From Bradyrhizobium sp. CB1650 (GTDB lineage Bacteria > Pseudomonadota > Alphaproteobacteria > Rhizobiales > Xanthobacteraceae), in NCBI RefSeq assembly GCF_029761915.1, contig NZ_CP121695.1:7097501-7161500 (forward strand): DNA of 64,000 nt, in the 5' to 3' direction. Position numbers and translations under genes: made by a program. How positions within the stretch are numbered: the first letter of the stretch is position 1; each line of letters starts with the position of its first letter. Positions 1-9,817 of this stretch are shown here, piece after piece. The notes under the pieces are model-generated. The model searched no databases, had not been told where the DNA came from, and was given only the letters and a program-made list of their open reading frames with translations.

Positions 1-2
1 CC

Positions 3-806
3 AAGCTGGTGGAGACGCTCGGCGTGACGCTCGGTCTCGATGCCAAGCGCATCCAGTTCACGCCCGACCTGATGCCGTCGGACATTCTCGGCGCCGAAGT
101 GCTCGACGAGAGCACCGCCGGCCGGCGCTCGTTCCGCTTCATCGCGGGTCCCGTGTTCGCGCAGCTTCTGATGGCCGACGAGATCAACCGCGCCAGCCCG
201 CGCACACAATCGGCGCTGCTGCAGTCGATGCAGGAGCAGCACATCACGGTTGCCGGCGCGCGCCACGACCTGCCGAAGCCGTTCCATGTGCTGGCGACGC
301 AGAACCCGCTGGAGCAGGAAGGCACCTATCCGCTGCCCGAGGCGCAGCTCGATCGCTTCCTCATGGAGATCGACGTCGACTATCCCGACCGCGACGCCGA
401 GCGGCGCATCCTGTTCGAGACCACCGGCGCCGAGGAGACGCTGGCCAAGGGATCGATGACGGCGGACGCGCTGATCACCGCACAGCGGCTGGTCCGGCGC
501 CTGCCGGTCGGCGATTCCGTGGTGGAAGCGATCCTGTCGCTGGTGCGCTCGGCCCGTCCGGGACCCGAGGGCGGCGACGCCGGCAAGTTCATCGCCTGGG
601 GACCGGGCCCGCGCGCCAGCCAATCCTTGATGCTCGCGGTACGCGCCCGCGCGCTGATCGACGGACGTCTCGCGCCCTCGATCGACGACGTGCTCGACCT
701 CGCCGAGCCCGTGCTGAAGCACCGCATGGCGCTGACTTTCCAGGCGCGCGCCGAAGGCCGCACGATTCCGGACGTGATCGCGCAATTGAAGACACGGATC
801 GGTTGA
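3..806 (+). CDS. MoxR-family AAA+ ATPase, 5' end outside window
   Basis: The reading frame is open to the left edge, so the N-terminus with the Walker A loop lies outside the window. What remains starts with the KLVETLG stretch that normally directly follows Walker A in MoxR proteins. Walker B with its acidic pair is in LLMADEINRASPRTQSALL, and the sensor region in VLATQNPLEQEGTYPLPEAQ is typical of the family. MoxR ATPases act as chaperone-like partners of von Willebrand or DUF58 proteins in envelope or metal-centre assembly. The stop codon overlaps the ATG of the DUF58 gene (TGATG), and two more membrane-protein genes follow, which is the usual MoxR-DUF58-Bat-like operon. The substrate is unknown. 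Confidence 0.95.
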   Translation, partial: KLVETLGVTLGLDAKRIQFTPDLMPSDILGAEVLDESTAGRRSFRFIAGPVFAQLLMADEINRASPRTQSALLQSMQEQHITVAGARHDLPKPFHVLATQNPLEQEGTYPLPEAQLDRFLMEIDVDYPDRDAERRILFETTGAEETLAKGSMTADALITAQRLVRRLPVGDSVVEAILSLVRSARPGPEGGDAGKFIAWGPGPRASQSLMLAVRARALIDGRLAPSIDDVLDLAEPVLKHRMALTFQARAEGRTIPDVIAQLKTRIG

Positions 807-1750
807 TGGCGGCAGACAACGGGCATACAGCGAAGGAGACCGTAGCGATCCGACGTGCCGATGGCGAAAGCCGCACGCTCGCCGCATCGCTGCCGCGCCT
901 GGTGCTGGAAGCCCGCCGCATCGCCGCCAACGTCATCCACGGTCTACATGGCCGCCGTCGTGCCGGCTCGGGCGAAAGCTTCTGGCAGTACCGCCGCTTC
1001 GTCTCCGGCGAGCCGTCGCAGAATGTCGACTGGCGGCGCTCGGCGCGGGACGAGCATCTCTATGTCCGCGAGCATGAATGGGAGGCGGCACATACGGTCT
1101 GGATCTGGCCCGATCGCTCGCCTTCGATGGCGTTCGCCTCGAAGCAGGCGCGCGAGTCCAAGCTCGAACGCACGCTGATCGTGGCCTTTGCGCTGGCCGA
1201 GCTGCTGGTTACCGGCGGCGAGCGCGTCGGGATTCCCGGCCTGTTGGCGCCGACCGCAAGCCGCAGCGTCATCGACAAGATGGCGCAGGCGATGCTGCAT
1301 GACGATGCCGACCGGCTGAGCCTGCCGCCGTCCTTCATTCCCTCGGCGCTCGCCGAAACGGTCGTGCTGTCCGACTTCTGGTCGCCGATTGCGGAGATCA
1401 GAACCATGCTTGCCGGGCTTTCCGGCTCGGGTGCCCATGGCACGCTGGTGCAGGTCGTCGATCCCGCCGAAGAAACCTTCCCCTATGCCGGCCGGGTCGA
1501 GTTCGTCGAGCCGGAAGGCTTCGGCATGATCACCGCCGGCCGCGCCGAAAGCTGGGTGCAGGATTACACCGAACGCCTCGCGCTGCATCGCGACCAGATC
1601 CGCGCCGAGACCAACAAGCTCGACTGGCTGTTCGCGACGCATTCGACCGACCGATCGGCCGCAGAACTGCTGCTGTTCCTGCATGCCGGCATGCAGGTGA
1701 GCAAGTCGGGCGCGCGCTCCACCACGATCAAGGCGGGGCCGGCCGCATGA
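806..1750 (+). CDS. DUF58 domain-containing protein
   Basis: This 314 aa protein carries the DUF58 signature in its N-terminal third (GSGESFWQYRRFVSGEPSQN followed by VDWRRSARDEHLYVREHE) and a vWA-like fold in the rest (WIWPDRSPSMAF resembles a degenerate MIDAS motif). DUF58 proteins are encoded with MoxR ATPases and are thought to be their clients or adaptors. I chose the ATG that overlaps the stop of the MoxR gene; a TTG one codon upstream is a weaker alternative. The gene ends inside the start of the next one (ATGA overlap), so translational coupling along the operon is likely. No membrane segment is obvious. The cellular process served is not known. Confidence 0.93.
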   Translation: MAADNGHTAKETVAIRRADGESRTLAASLPRLVLEARRIAANVIHGLHGRRRAGSGESFWQYRRFVSGEPSQNVDWRRSARDEHLYVREHEWEAAHTVWIWPDRSPSMAFASKQARESKLERTLIVAFALAELLVTGGERVGIPGLLAPTASRSVIDKMAQAMLHDDADRLSLPPSFIPSALAETVVLSDFWSPIAEIRTMLAGLSGSGAHGTLVQVVDPAEETFPYAGRVEFVEPEGFGMITAGRAESWVQDYTERLALHRDQIRAETNKLDWLFATHSTDRSAAELLLFLHAGMQVSKSGARSTTIKAGPAA

Positions 1751-4554
1751 TGGGATTGCCGCTCGCGTTCACCGAACCGCTGCTCCTGATCGGGCTCGTC
1801 AGCCTTCCCGTGCTGTGGTGGCTGCTCCGCGTCATGCCGCCGCGGCCGCGCCGCATCGAGTTTCCGCCGACGCGCCTCTTGTTCGACATCGCGCCGCGCG
1901 AGGAGACGCCTTCGCGGACACCCTGGTGGCTGACGGCGCTGCGCCTGCTGGCCGCAGCGCTGGTGATCTTCGCCGCCGCAGGTCCGATCTGGAATCCGCA
2001 AACCGGGATTGCCGGCAGCAAGGCGCCGCTGATGATCATGTTCGACGACGGCTGGAGCGCCGCCTCGAACTGGGAGACCCGGATCAGGGCCGCCGACGAG
2101 CTGATCGCCAATGCCGACAACGACCGCCGCGCCGTCGCGCTGGTGCCGCTGTCGGAGCCCAACCGCGACATCACCCTGATGCCGGCCGGCGCCGCGCGCG
2201 TTGCGCTGCGGCAACTCGCGCCGAAGCCCTATTCGATCGAGCGCGTTGAAACTCTCACGGCGATCGACCGTTTCCTCAAGGCGACCGGCGACTGCGAGAT
2301 CGCCTGGCTGTCGGACGGTGTCGACACCGGACGCGGCGAGGAATTTCTGCAAGGCCTCGGCAAGACGATCGGAGATCGCAGCTTGACCGTGTTCGAAGGC
2401 GGCACGTCCTCCCCGCTGGCGCTCGTCGCGGCAGAGAATGCGGCCGCCAAGATGACGGTGAAGGTGCTGCGCACCGACAGCGGCATCGCCGCCGGCACCG
2501 TTCGGGCGCTGGACCAGAAAGGATCGCCGATCGGCGAGGCGCGCTACGCCTTCGGCCCGCAGGACAAGGAGACGGAAGCCGGGTTCGACCTGCCGGTCGA
2601 GCTGCGCAACGACATCACCCGGCTCGAGATCTCCGGCGAGCGTTCCGCCGGCGCGGTGCAATTGCTGGACAAGCGCTGGCGTCGCCGCGCCATCGGCATC
2701 GTCTCGGGCTCGACCAGCGAGACCGCACAGCCGCTGCTGGCGCCGACGTTCTATCTCACCCGTGCACTGGCGCCGTTCGCCGACGTGCGGCTGGCCGACA
2801 AGGGCTCGCCACAGCAGGGCATCACCCAGTTCCTCGACCAGAAGCTGCCGATGATCATCCTGGCCGATGTCGGCACCATCGCGCCAGAGCTGCGCGAGCG
2901 TCTCAACGCCTGGCTCGACCAGGGCGGCGTGCTGGTGCGCTTCGCCGGTCCCCGGCTCGCGCAGGCCGAAGACGATCTCGTCCCGGTCAAGCTGCGCAAG
3001 GGCGGCCGCACGCTCGGCGGCAGCCTGACCTGGGAGAAGCCGCAGCATCTCGCCGCCTTTGCCGGCGACGGGCCGTTTGCCGGCGTTCCCGTCCCTAAAG
3101 ACATTATCGTGAGCCGCCAGGTTCTGGCCGAGCCCGACGCGGTGCTCGCCACCAAGAGCTGGGCCTCGCTCGAAGACGGCACACCGCTCGTGACCGGCGA
3201 GCATCGCGGCAAGGGCCTCGTCAGCCTGTTCCACGTCAGCGCGGATATGCGCTGGTCGGATCTGCCGATGTCCGGCACCTTCGTCGAAATGCTGCGGCGG
3301 ATCGTCGACATGTCCGGTTACACGTCTCAGCCCGGCGCCGGAGTGGCCGGCGAGGCGAGCAGCGAGACGGTGGCGCCGCTGCACATCCTCGACGGCTTCG
3401 GCGCGTTCGGTCCGCCGCCGGCGACGGCAAAGCCACTGCCCGCTGATTATCGCGACCGCGCCACGCCGGACCATCCGCCCGGCTTCTATGGCCCGGCGGA
3501 AGGACCGCTCGCCGTGAACACGCTCGCCGCCGCCGACCGTATCGCAGCACTCAACACCGCGAGCCTGCGCGCCCGGCACGCCACCTACACCAATGCCGAA
3601 CCGCGCGACTTGCGCGGATGGCTGCTGTCATCGGCGCTGGCGCTATTCCTGATCGACGCTCTCATCGTCGCGCTGCTCGGCGGCGGTCTCGCTGCGCTGC
3701 TGCGCCGGCGCGCCGCGACGGCCGTGCTCGCGATCGGACTGGCCGTTGCCGGTCTGCTGTCGCCCTCACCGTCGCGCGCCGACAGCGCTGCGGACGAGTT
3801 CGCGATGAAGGCGGTGTCGCAGACCCGGCTCGCCTATGTGGTCACCGGCAATGCCGACGTCGATTCCATCGTCAGGGCGGGCATGGGTGGCCTGACGCTG
3901 TTCCTGGCGCAGCGCACCGCGCTCGAGGCCGGCGATCCCGTCGGCGTCGATCCGGCGCGCGACGAGCTCGCCTTCTTCCCGCTGATCTACTGGCCGATCG
4001 TGCCGGGCGCGCCGAAGCCGCCGCAGGACGCGATCAACAGGATCGACGCCTACATGAAGCAGGGCGGCACCGTGATCTTCGACACCCGTGATGCGGTGGA
4101 GGCACCGCCCGGCGAGAACGGCGCGTCACAGACGCCAGGCATGCAGGCGCTGCGCGAGATCCTGTCCTCGCTCGACGTGCCCGAGCTCGAGCCGGTGCCG
4201 CGCGAGCACGTGCTGACCAAGACCTTCTACCTGCTGCGCGACTTCCCCGGCCGCTTCAACTCGGGCCAGACCTGGGTCGAGACGCTGCCGCGCGAGGACG
4301 ATGACGAGAGCGCGCAGCGGCCCGCGCGCGGCGGCGACGGCGTCTCGCCGATCATCATCACCTCGAACGATCTTGCGGGAGCCTGGGCGATCCGTCCCGA
4401 CGGTCAGCCGATGTTACCGCTTTCGCCGGCCGAGCCGCGCCAGCGCGAATTCGCCTTCCGCGCCGGCGTCAACATCGTGATGTACACGCTGACCGGCAAC
4501 TACAAGGCCGACCAGGTGCACGCGCCGGCCCTGATCGAGCGGCTGGGTCAATAG
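1747..4554 (+). CDS. DUF4159 domain membrane protein with BatA-like N-terminus
   Basis: This 935 aa protein starts with a BatA-type N-terminal segment: a membrane helix (about residues 10-28), the PPRPRRIEFPPTRLLF stretch, then a second helix (about 58-78). A large periplasmic-type region follows, with two more hydrophobic segments near residues 620-675 (LLSSALALFLIDALIVALLG). The C-terminal part fits DUF4159, a class I glutamine-amidotransferase-like fold, including FFPLIYWPIVPGAPKPP and GGTVIFDTRD. It overlaps the DUF58 gene by 4 bases and ends 7 bases before the next gene. The family is found with MoxR/DUF58 in alphaproteobacteria; its biochemical role is not established. Confidence 0.92.
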   Translation: MMGLPLAFTEPLLLIGLVSLPVLWWLLRVMPPRPRRIEFPPTRLLFDIAPREETPSRTPWWLTALRLLAAALVIFAAAGPIWNPQTGIAGSKAPLMIMFDDGWSAASNWETRIRAADELIANADNDRRAVALVPLSEPNRDITLMPAGAARVALRQLAPKPYSIERVETLTAIDRFLKATGDCEIAWLSDGVDTGRGEEFLQGLGKTIGDRSLTVFEGGTSSPLALVAAENAAAKMTVKVLRTDSGIAAGTVRALDQKGSPIGEARYAFGPQDKETEAGFDLPVELRNDITRLEISGERSAGAVQLLDKRWRRRAIGIVSGSTSETAQPLLAPTFYLTRALAPFADVRLADKGSPQQGITQFLDQKLPMIILADVGTIAPELRERLNAWLDQGGVLVRFAGPRLAQAEDDLVPVKLRKGGRTLGGSLTWEKPQHLAAFAGDGPFAGVPVPKDIIVSRQVLAEPDAVLATKSWASLEDGTPLVTGEHRGKGLVSLFHVSADMRWSDLPMSGTFVEMLRRIVDMSGYTSQPGAGVAGEASSETVAPLHILDGFGAFGPPPATAKPLPADYRDRATPDHPPGFYGPAEGPLAVNTLAAADRIAALNTASLRARHATYTNAEPRDLRGWLLSSALALFLIDALIVALLGGGLAALLRRRAATAVLAIGLAVAGLLSPSPSRADSAADEFAMKAVSQTRLAYVVTGNADVDSIVRAGMGGLTLFLAQRTALEAGDPVGVDPARDELAFFPLIYWPIVPGAPKPPQDAINRIDAYMKQGGTVIFDTRDAVEAPPGENGASQTPGMQALREILSSLDVPELEPVPREHVLTKTFYLLRDFPGRFNSGQTWVETLPREDDDESAQRPARGGDGVSPIIITSNDLAGAWAIRPDGQPMLPLSPAEPRQREFAFRAGVNIVMYTLTGNYKADQVHAPALIERLGQ

Positions 4555-4561
4555 GATCGAC

Positions 4562-6625
4562 ATGAATTACGGCATCGCGTTTACGCCGCTTGTCCCCGCG
4601 ATCGTGCTGTGGGTCGCGCTCGCCGCGATCGTGGTGATCTCCGCCATCCTGCTGCTCGCCCGCGCCCGCGGTGCCGCCGTACGCGTGGCTGCGCTGGCGC
4701 TGTTCCTGCTGGCGCTCGCCAACCCCTCCTTCACGCGCGAGGACCGCGATCCCCTCACCTCGGTCGCCGCCGTCGTCGTCGACAAGAGCCCAAGCCAGAA
4801 TTTCGGCAACCGCACCAGCGAGGCCGCGCAGGCGCAGCAATCGCTGGTCGACAGCCTGAAGCGGATCAAGGGGCTGGAAGTGCGTGTCGTCGATGCCGGA
4901 CAGGCTGATGGCGAGACCGACGGCACAAGGCTGTTCGGCGCACTCGCCTCTGCGCTGTCGGACGTGCCGGTCGACCGCGTCGCCGGCGCGTTCCTGATCA
5001 CGGACGGCCGCGTCCACGACATTCCTGCCAACGCCGCCGCGCTCGGCTTCCAGGCGCCGGTGCACGCGCTGATCACCGGGCAGAAGGACGAGCGCGACCG
5101 CCGCATCGCGATCACGGCGGCGCCGCGCTTCGGCATCGTCGGCCAGACCCAGACCATCACCTACCGCCTCGACGATCAGGGCGTCACCGGCGAGCGCGCA
5201 AAAGTCACGATCCGCCGCGACGGCGAGGTCATCAACGAACGCACGCTGTCGAGCGGACAGACCGCGAGCGTCGACGTCGACATCAAGCATGCCGGGCCGA
5301 ACATTGTCGAGATCGAGGCTTCGCCGCTCGAGCGGGAGCTGACGCCGGTGAACAACCGCGCTGTCGTCGCCATCGATGGCGTGCGTGACAGGCTGCGCGT
5401 GCTGCTCGTCTCCGGCGAACCGCATTCCGGTGAGCGCACCTGGCGCAACCTCTTGAAGTCGGACGCCAGCGTCGATCTCGTGCATTTCACCATTCTCCGA
5501 CCGCCGGAGAAGCAGGACGGCACGCCGATCAACGAATTGTCGCTGATCGCGTTTCCGACTCGCGAGCTGTTCCAGCAGAGGATCAACGACTTCCAGCTCA
5601 TCATCTTCGACCGCTACGCCCGCCAGGGCGTGCTGCCGATCGCCTATTTCGACAACATCGCGCGCTATGTGCGCTCGGGCGGCGCGGTGCTGGTCTCGGC
5701 CGGTCCCGATTACGCGTCGAACACCAGCATCTGGCGCACGCCGCTGGATTCGGTGCTGCCGGCCGAGCCGGTCGGCGTGACCGAGAAGCCGTTCTATGCG
5801 CATCTGTCCGAGATCGGCAAACGCCATCCCGTCACGCGCGGGCTGGAGGGCTCCGCGAGCGAACCGCCGCATTGGAGCCGCTTCTTCCGCACCGTCGACA
5901 CCCGCAATGCCGTCAACCCGCCGGTGATGACGGGCGTGGACGGCAAGCCGCTGTTGTTCCTGTCTCGCTTTGGCGAGGGCCGCGTCGCGCTCCTGCTCTC
6001 CGATCACATCTGGCTGTGGGCGCGCGGCTATGAGGGCGGCGGCCCGCATCTCGATCTGCTGCGGCGGATGTCGCACTGGCTGATGAAGCAGCCCGATCTC
6101 GACGAAGAGGCGTTGCGCCTCCAGGTGCAGGGCAAGGATCTCGTGGTGGTGCGCCAGACCATGTCCGACAGCGTCCAGCCGGTCAGCGTCACCTCGCCCT
6201 CGGGGGTGAGTCACGATCTCACCTTGAGCGCCGGTGAGCCCGGCGAATGGCGCGCCAGCCTACCGGCCAACGAGCTCGGCCTGTGGCAGGCGACCGACGG
6301 CACGCTGAAGGCGCTGATCAATGTCGGCCCGACCAATCCGAAGGAGTTTTCGGAGGTCACCTCCACCGCCGAGACGTTGAAGCCGCTCACGCAGGCGACC
6401 GGCGGCAACGCCGTGCGGGTGGTCGACGGCTCCAGCGTCGACCTGCCCCGCATCGTGCCGGTGCGGTCGTCGAGCGTCTTCCACGGCGATGGCTGGATGG
6501 GCGTCAGGATGCGCGACGCCAGCGTGGTGAAGGGCGTCGGCGTGCTGCCGATCTTCGCCGGCCTGATCGGGCTCCTGCTGCTGCTCGGCGCATTCGCCGC
6601 GACCTGGGTCCGCGAAGGACGCTGA
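4562..6625 (+). CDS. Membrane protein with glutamine-amidotransferase-like domain
   Basis: This 687 aa protein is the last gene of the MoxR operon. It has two N-terminal membrane helices (about residues 5-30 and 35-50), a long extracytoplasmic part with a vWA-like region (VAAVVVDKSPSQNF, about residues 75-90, and GAFLITDGRVHD), a Gln-amidotransferase-like fold around residues 270-400 (LLVSGEPHSGERTW and GGAVLVSAGPDYAS), and one C-terminal helix (ILPIFAGL-type segment, about 660-680). The catalytic Cys of true amidotransferases is not apparent, so an enzymatic role is unlikely. It is probably an envelope component working with the two preceding proteins. Assigned by architecture and operon position. 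Confidence 0.88.
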   Translation: MNYGIAFTPLVPAIVLWVALAAIVVISAILLLARARGAAVRVAALALFLLALANPSFTREDRDPLTSVAAVVVDKSPSQNFGNRTSEAAQAQQSLVDSLKRIKGLEVRVVDAGQADGETDGTRLFGALASALSDVPVDRVAGAFLITDGRVHDIPANAAALGFQAPVHALITGQKDERDRRIAITAAPRFGIVGQTQTITYRLDDQGVTGERAKVTIRRDGEVINERTLSSGQTASVDVDIKHAGPNIVEIEASPLERELTPVNNRAVVAIDGVRDRLRVLLVSGEPHSGERTWRNLLKSDASVDLVHFTILRPPEKQDGTPINELSLIAFPTRELFQQRINDFQLIIFDRYARQGVLPIAYFDNIARYVRSGGAVLVSAGPDYASNTSIWRTPLDSVLPAEPVGVTEKPFYAHLSEIGKRHPVTRGLEGSASEPPHWSRFFRTVDTRNAVNPPVMTGVDGKPLLFLSRFGEGRVALLLSDHIWLWARGYEGGGPHLDLLRRMSHWLMKQPDLDEEALRLQVQGKDLVVVRQTMSDSVQPVSVTSPSGVSHDLTLSAGEPGEWRASLPANELGLWQATDGTLKALINVGPTNPKEFSEVTSTAETLKPLTQATGGNAVRVVDGSSVDLPRIVPVRSSSVFHGDGWMGVRMRDASVVKGVGVLPIFAGLIGLLLLLGAFAATWVREGR

Positions 6626-6630
6626 TCCCT

Positions 6631-6712
6631 CAAGCGCGATGTCATCGCGCTTGGGCGTATTGTTCGGGCATGATCCTCTCGGAAAACCGTTTCGCACTTC
6701 TCCGGATCATGC
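6631..6712. repeat. Compound intergenic palindromic repeat
   Basis: The first hairpin has perfect 11-bp arms (CAAGCGCGATG, 6631-6641, and its complement at 6643-6653). It is followed by an imperfect palindrome beginning GCATGATCC (6668) and ending GGATCATGC (6712). A second copy of this latter unit lies at 18220-18269. It sits just after the MoxR operon, so the first hairpin may also act in 3' end formation, though no U-run follows. Confidence 0.75.
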
Positions 6713-6791
6713 TCCGTTGCACGAACGACACATCGCGCGGCTGGTCCGCCTTGGCCGGCCGGACCGCGGTTGACATCTGCTGAGCCTTCCT

Positions 6792-6814
6792 GCGATGTTA
6801 TATTGTAACATCGC
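6792..6814. promoter_or_regulatory. Zur-type operator upstream of DUF2946/TonB-receptor genes
   Basis: A 23-bp inverted repeat with perfect 9-bp arms, GCGATGTTA and TAACATCGC, around TATTG. The TGTTATA/TAACA core matches alphaproteobacterial Zur boxes as I know them. It lies 45 bases before the ATG at 6860, and the second downstream gene is a ZnuD-like receptor. That combination is the main support for assigning it to Zur rather than another Fur-family protein. Confidence 0.72.
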
Positions 6815-6859
6815 GATGCCCGGGGGATTGGCGCCTCGCGATGCGGGGTGCGTTCACAG

Positions 6860-7264
6860 ATGAAATGGTTCCGGTCGAACATCAGGCACGGCGCCCGGCT
6901 CGCGCTTTTCGCGCTGCTGGTGCAGTTCGCGCTGACCTTCGGCCACAGCCACTGGTTCGCCCAGGCCGCACCGCTCGCACAGCAATCGCTGCAGCAGGCT
7001 GACGGCTACAAGCGTGTCATCCCGATCGACCGCTCAGCGGTCCAGAAGCAAACGCCGTCAAACCCAGACCGGGAGCAGCCCGGCGACGACAATTGCGCGA
7101 TCTGCGCCGTGGTCGCGCTGGCCGGCACCGTCGTGTTCGCGACGCCGCCTTTGTTGCTCCTGCCGCAAGCCGTCGAACTGCTCTACCGCACCACCGATGC
7201 CGAGTTCGTCCATCTGAAATCGGCCGGCACGGCGTTCCAGCCCCGCGCCCCTCCCGCGTCCTGA
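6860..7264 (+). CDS. DUF2946-like small exported protein
   Basis: This 134 aa protein has an N-terminal hydrophobic segment (ALFALLVQFALTFGHSHWF) and a central DNCAICAVVALAGTV motif followed by a second hydrophobic stretch, as in DUF2946 proteins, which carry a Cys-x-x-Cys pair near a membrane helix. It ends in FQPRAPPAS, a common family tail. I chose the ATG at 6860; an in-frame GTG at 6848 is possible. It is preceded by a Zur-type box and followed by a TonB-dependent receptor, so a role in metal (probably zinc) handling at the outer membrane or periplasm is inferred. Its exact function is unknown. Confidence 0.85.
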   Translation: MKWFRSNIRHGARLALFALLVQFALTFGHSHWFAQAAPLAQQSLQQADGYKRVIPIDRSAVQKQTPSNPDREQPGDDNCAICAVVALAGTVVFATPPLLLLPQAVELLYRTTDAEFVHLKSAGTAFQPRAPPAS

Positions 7265-7401
7265 CCTCCAACGCTTGATCACGCCCGGACTCGTCGCGGC
7301 TTTCTGCAGCAGCAAGGCACCGGGAGCCGTTGAAGTCGAATCGCAGGCCGCCTCCAATCAACAAGCAGACTTTCGGACGGCGCCTGACTGGAATCAGGAC
7401 A

Positions 7402-9789
7402 ATGACATCTAGATTGCGACGCGCGCAGCGCCTTAGCGGAGCAAGCCTGCTCCTGCTCGGCGCCGCCGCGACCCCGGCGCTCGCCCAGGAAAAGCCCGCC
7501 GCCACCGAGCTTCCCGCCGTCACGGTCACGGCGCCCAGCCCCATCCAGCGCAGGGCGGTCGTGCCGTCACGCACCCCAAGCCGCGTCGCGCGCGCCGCGC
7601 CGGCGCGTCACCGCGAACGTGCGCCGGAAGCCGCGCCGCCGGCCCCTCCGCCGCCTGCTGCGCCTCAGCAAGGCGTGCTGCCGATCGTGACCAACCAGTT
7701 CGCCACCGTCACCGTGGTGCCGAACGAGGAGATCCGCCGCGAGGGCGGCGGGCAGCTCGGCGACCTCCTGTTCTCCAAGCCCGGCATCACCGGATCGAGC
7801 TTCGCGCCGGGCGCATCCAGCCGGCCGATCATCAGAGGTCTCGACGTCAACCGCGTCGGCATCGTCGAGAACGGCACCAATTCGGGCGGGGCATCCGACC
7901 TCGGCGAGGATCACTTCGTCCCGGTCGATCCGCTTGCGACCAACCAGGTCGAAGTGGTGCGCGGGCCGGCTGCGCTGCGCTACGGCTCGACCTCGATCGG
8001 CGGCGTCGTGAGCGCCACCAACAACCGGATTCCGGATGCGGTGCCGACCTGCGACGCGCCGCCGTTCCAAACCTACGGCCTGCCGGCCAAGGCGCCGCTC
8101 GCGACGGCCGCGACATCGCCTTGCGTCACGGCGGAGACGCGCTCCGCCTTCAGCTCGGTCGATCGCGGCGTCGAAAGTGGTGTGCTGCTCGATACCGGCG
8201 GCGGCAACTACGCCTTCCATGCCGACGTCTATGGCCGCAACACGACGGACTACGGCATCCCCAGCTACCCCTATCTGTTCGACCAGACGCGGCCCATCAC
8301 AAACGGCCGTCAGCCCAATTCCGCGACGCGCTCGGACGGTGCCTCGATCGGCGGCTCCTACTTCTTCCAGGGCGGCTATATCGGCGCGGCGATCACGCAG
8401 AACGACTCGCTCTACCACATCCCCGGCATCGACGGCGCCGACCACAACACGCGGATTGACGCCCACCAGACCAAGATCAACGTCAAGGGCGAATACCGGC
8501 CCGACGCCGCCGCGATCGATGCCGTCCGCTTCTGGGCCGGCGCCACCGACTACCGGCACAACGAGATCGGCCTTGCCGATCTCGCCGATCCGACCAGCGA
8601 CGGCGTGCGGCAGACCTTCACCAACAAGGAGCAGGAGATCCGTACCGAGGTGCAGTTGATGCCGTTCAACGCGCGCCTCGCCGAGGTGACCACGGCGTTC
8701 GGCGTCCAGGCCGGCCACCAGGAATTGACCGCGCCGAGCCCCGACGATCCGGGCAGCCCGCTCAACGGATTATGGGACCCTAACCAGAACAACAGGGTCG
8801 CCGGTTACGTCTTCAACGAGCTGAAATTCAGCGAGACCACCAGGGCGCAGATTGCCGGACGCATCGAGCATGTCAGTCTCTCCGGGACGACGCCGGCATT
8901 CATACCTCCCGTGTTCGACGTCAATGTCGACCCTGCCAGTATTGGTCCCGCCACGTCGCGGAACCTGCACTTCACGCCGAAGAGTGCGAGCATTGGCCTG
9001 CTCCAGAATCTGCCGTGGGGTCTGGTTGCCAGCGTGACCGGTCAATACGTCGAGCGAGCGCCGAAACCGGCAGAGCTCTTTTCGCGCGGCGCGCATGACG
9101 CGACCGCCACCTTCGACATCGGCAATCCAGACCTCGGAATCGAAACGGCAAAATCGATCGAGGTCGGCCTGCGACGGGCGACAGGGCCGTTCCGATTCGA
9201 ACTCACAGGCTACTACACCAGGTTCAACGGCTTCATATTCCGCCGATTGACCGGCAACACGTGCGACGAAGCGGCTTGTGTGGACATCGCCAATCCGGAC
9301 CAGCTTGAGCTGCAGCAAGCGAGATATTCGCAGCGCGATGCCATCTTCCGCGGCGGCGAATTCCAGTCACAGTTCGATGTCGGCGCGTTCCATGGCGGCA
9401 TCTGGGGCATCGAGAACCAGTTCGACGTGGTGCGCGCCACCTTCACCGACGGCACCAACGTGCCGCGTATTCCACCCTTGCGGATCGGGGGCGGGGTGTT
9501 CTGGCGCGACGACAACTGGCTGATGCGCGTCAACCTGTTGCACGCCTTCGCGCAGAACAACGTCGCGGTGATCGCGGAGACGCCGACGCCGGGCTACAAC
9601 CTCCTGAAGGCCGAGGTCAGCTACAAGACCAAGCTCGGTCCCAATCCGTTCGGCGCGCGCGAGATGACGGCCGGCATCGTCGGCAACAATCTCCTCAACG
9701 AGAGCATCCGTAACTCGGTGTCCTACACCAAGGACCAGGTCTTGATGCCCGGCATCGGCGTACGGGCGTTTGCCAACTTCAAGTTCTAG
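7402..9789 (+). CDS. TonB-dependent outer-membrane receptor, ZnuD-like
   Basis: This 795 aa protein begins with a signal peptide ending ATPALAQ, then a Pro-rich linker, then a TonB plug (RPIIRGLDVNRVGIVENG, DHFVPVDPLATNQVEVVRGP, LRYGSTSIGGVV) and a long beta-barrel ending in a C-terminal Phe (FANFKF). The RPIIRG and DHFVPVDPL stretches resemble ZnuD zinc receptors more than siderophore receptors. I chose the ATG at 7402 because it begins the signal peptide; the frame is open further upstream to a TTG at 7330. With the Zur-type box and DUF2946 gene upstream, TonB-driven zinc uptake is the best inference. Heme or another metal complex remains possible. Confidence 0.9.
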   Translation: MTSRLRRAQRLSGASLLLLGAAATPALAQEKPAATELPAVTVTAPSPIQRRAVVPSRTPSRVARAAPARHRERAPEAAPPAPPPPAAPQQGVLPIVTNQFATVTVVPNEEIRREGGGQLGDLLFSKPGITGSSFAPGASSRPIIRGLDVNRVGIVENGTNSGGASDLGEDHFVPVDPLATNQVEVVRGPAALRYGSTSIGGVVSATNNRIPDAVPTCDAPPFQTYGLPAKAPLATAATSPCVTAETRSAFSSVDRGVESGVLLDTGGGNYAFHADVYGRNTTDYGIPSYPYLFDQTRPITNGRQPNSATRSDGASIGGSYFFQGGYIGAAITQNDSLYHIPGIDGADHNTRIDAHQTKINVKGEYRPDAAAIDAVRFWAGATDYRHNEIGLADLADPTSDGVRQTFTNKEQEIRTEVQLMPFNARLAEVTTAFGVQAGHQELTAPSPDDPGSPLNGLWDPNQNNRVAGYVFNELKFSETTRAQIAGRIEHVSLSGTTPAFIPPVFDVNVDPASIGPATSRNLHFTPKSASIGLLQNLPWGLVASVTGQYVERAPKPAELFSRGAHDATATFDIGNPDLGIETAKSIEVGLRRATGPFRFELTGYYTRFNGFIFRRLTGNTCDEAACVDIANPDQLELQQARYSQRDAIFRGGEFQSQFDVGAFHGGIWGIENQFDVVRATFTDGTNVPRIPPLRIGGGVFWRDDNWLMRVNLLHAFAQNNVAVIAETPTPGYNLLKAEVSYKTKLGPNPFGAREMTAGIVGNNLLNESIRNSVSYTKDQVLMPGIGVRAFANFKF

Positions 9790-9817
9790 CCCAGGCGAAG
9801 AGATCAGGCCTGGCCGC

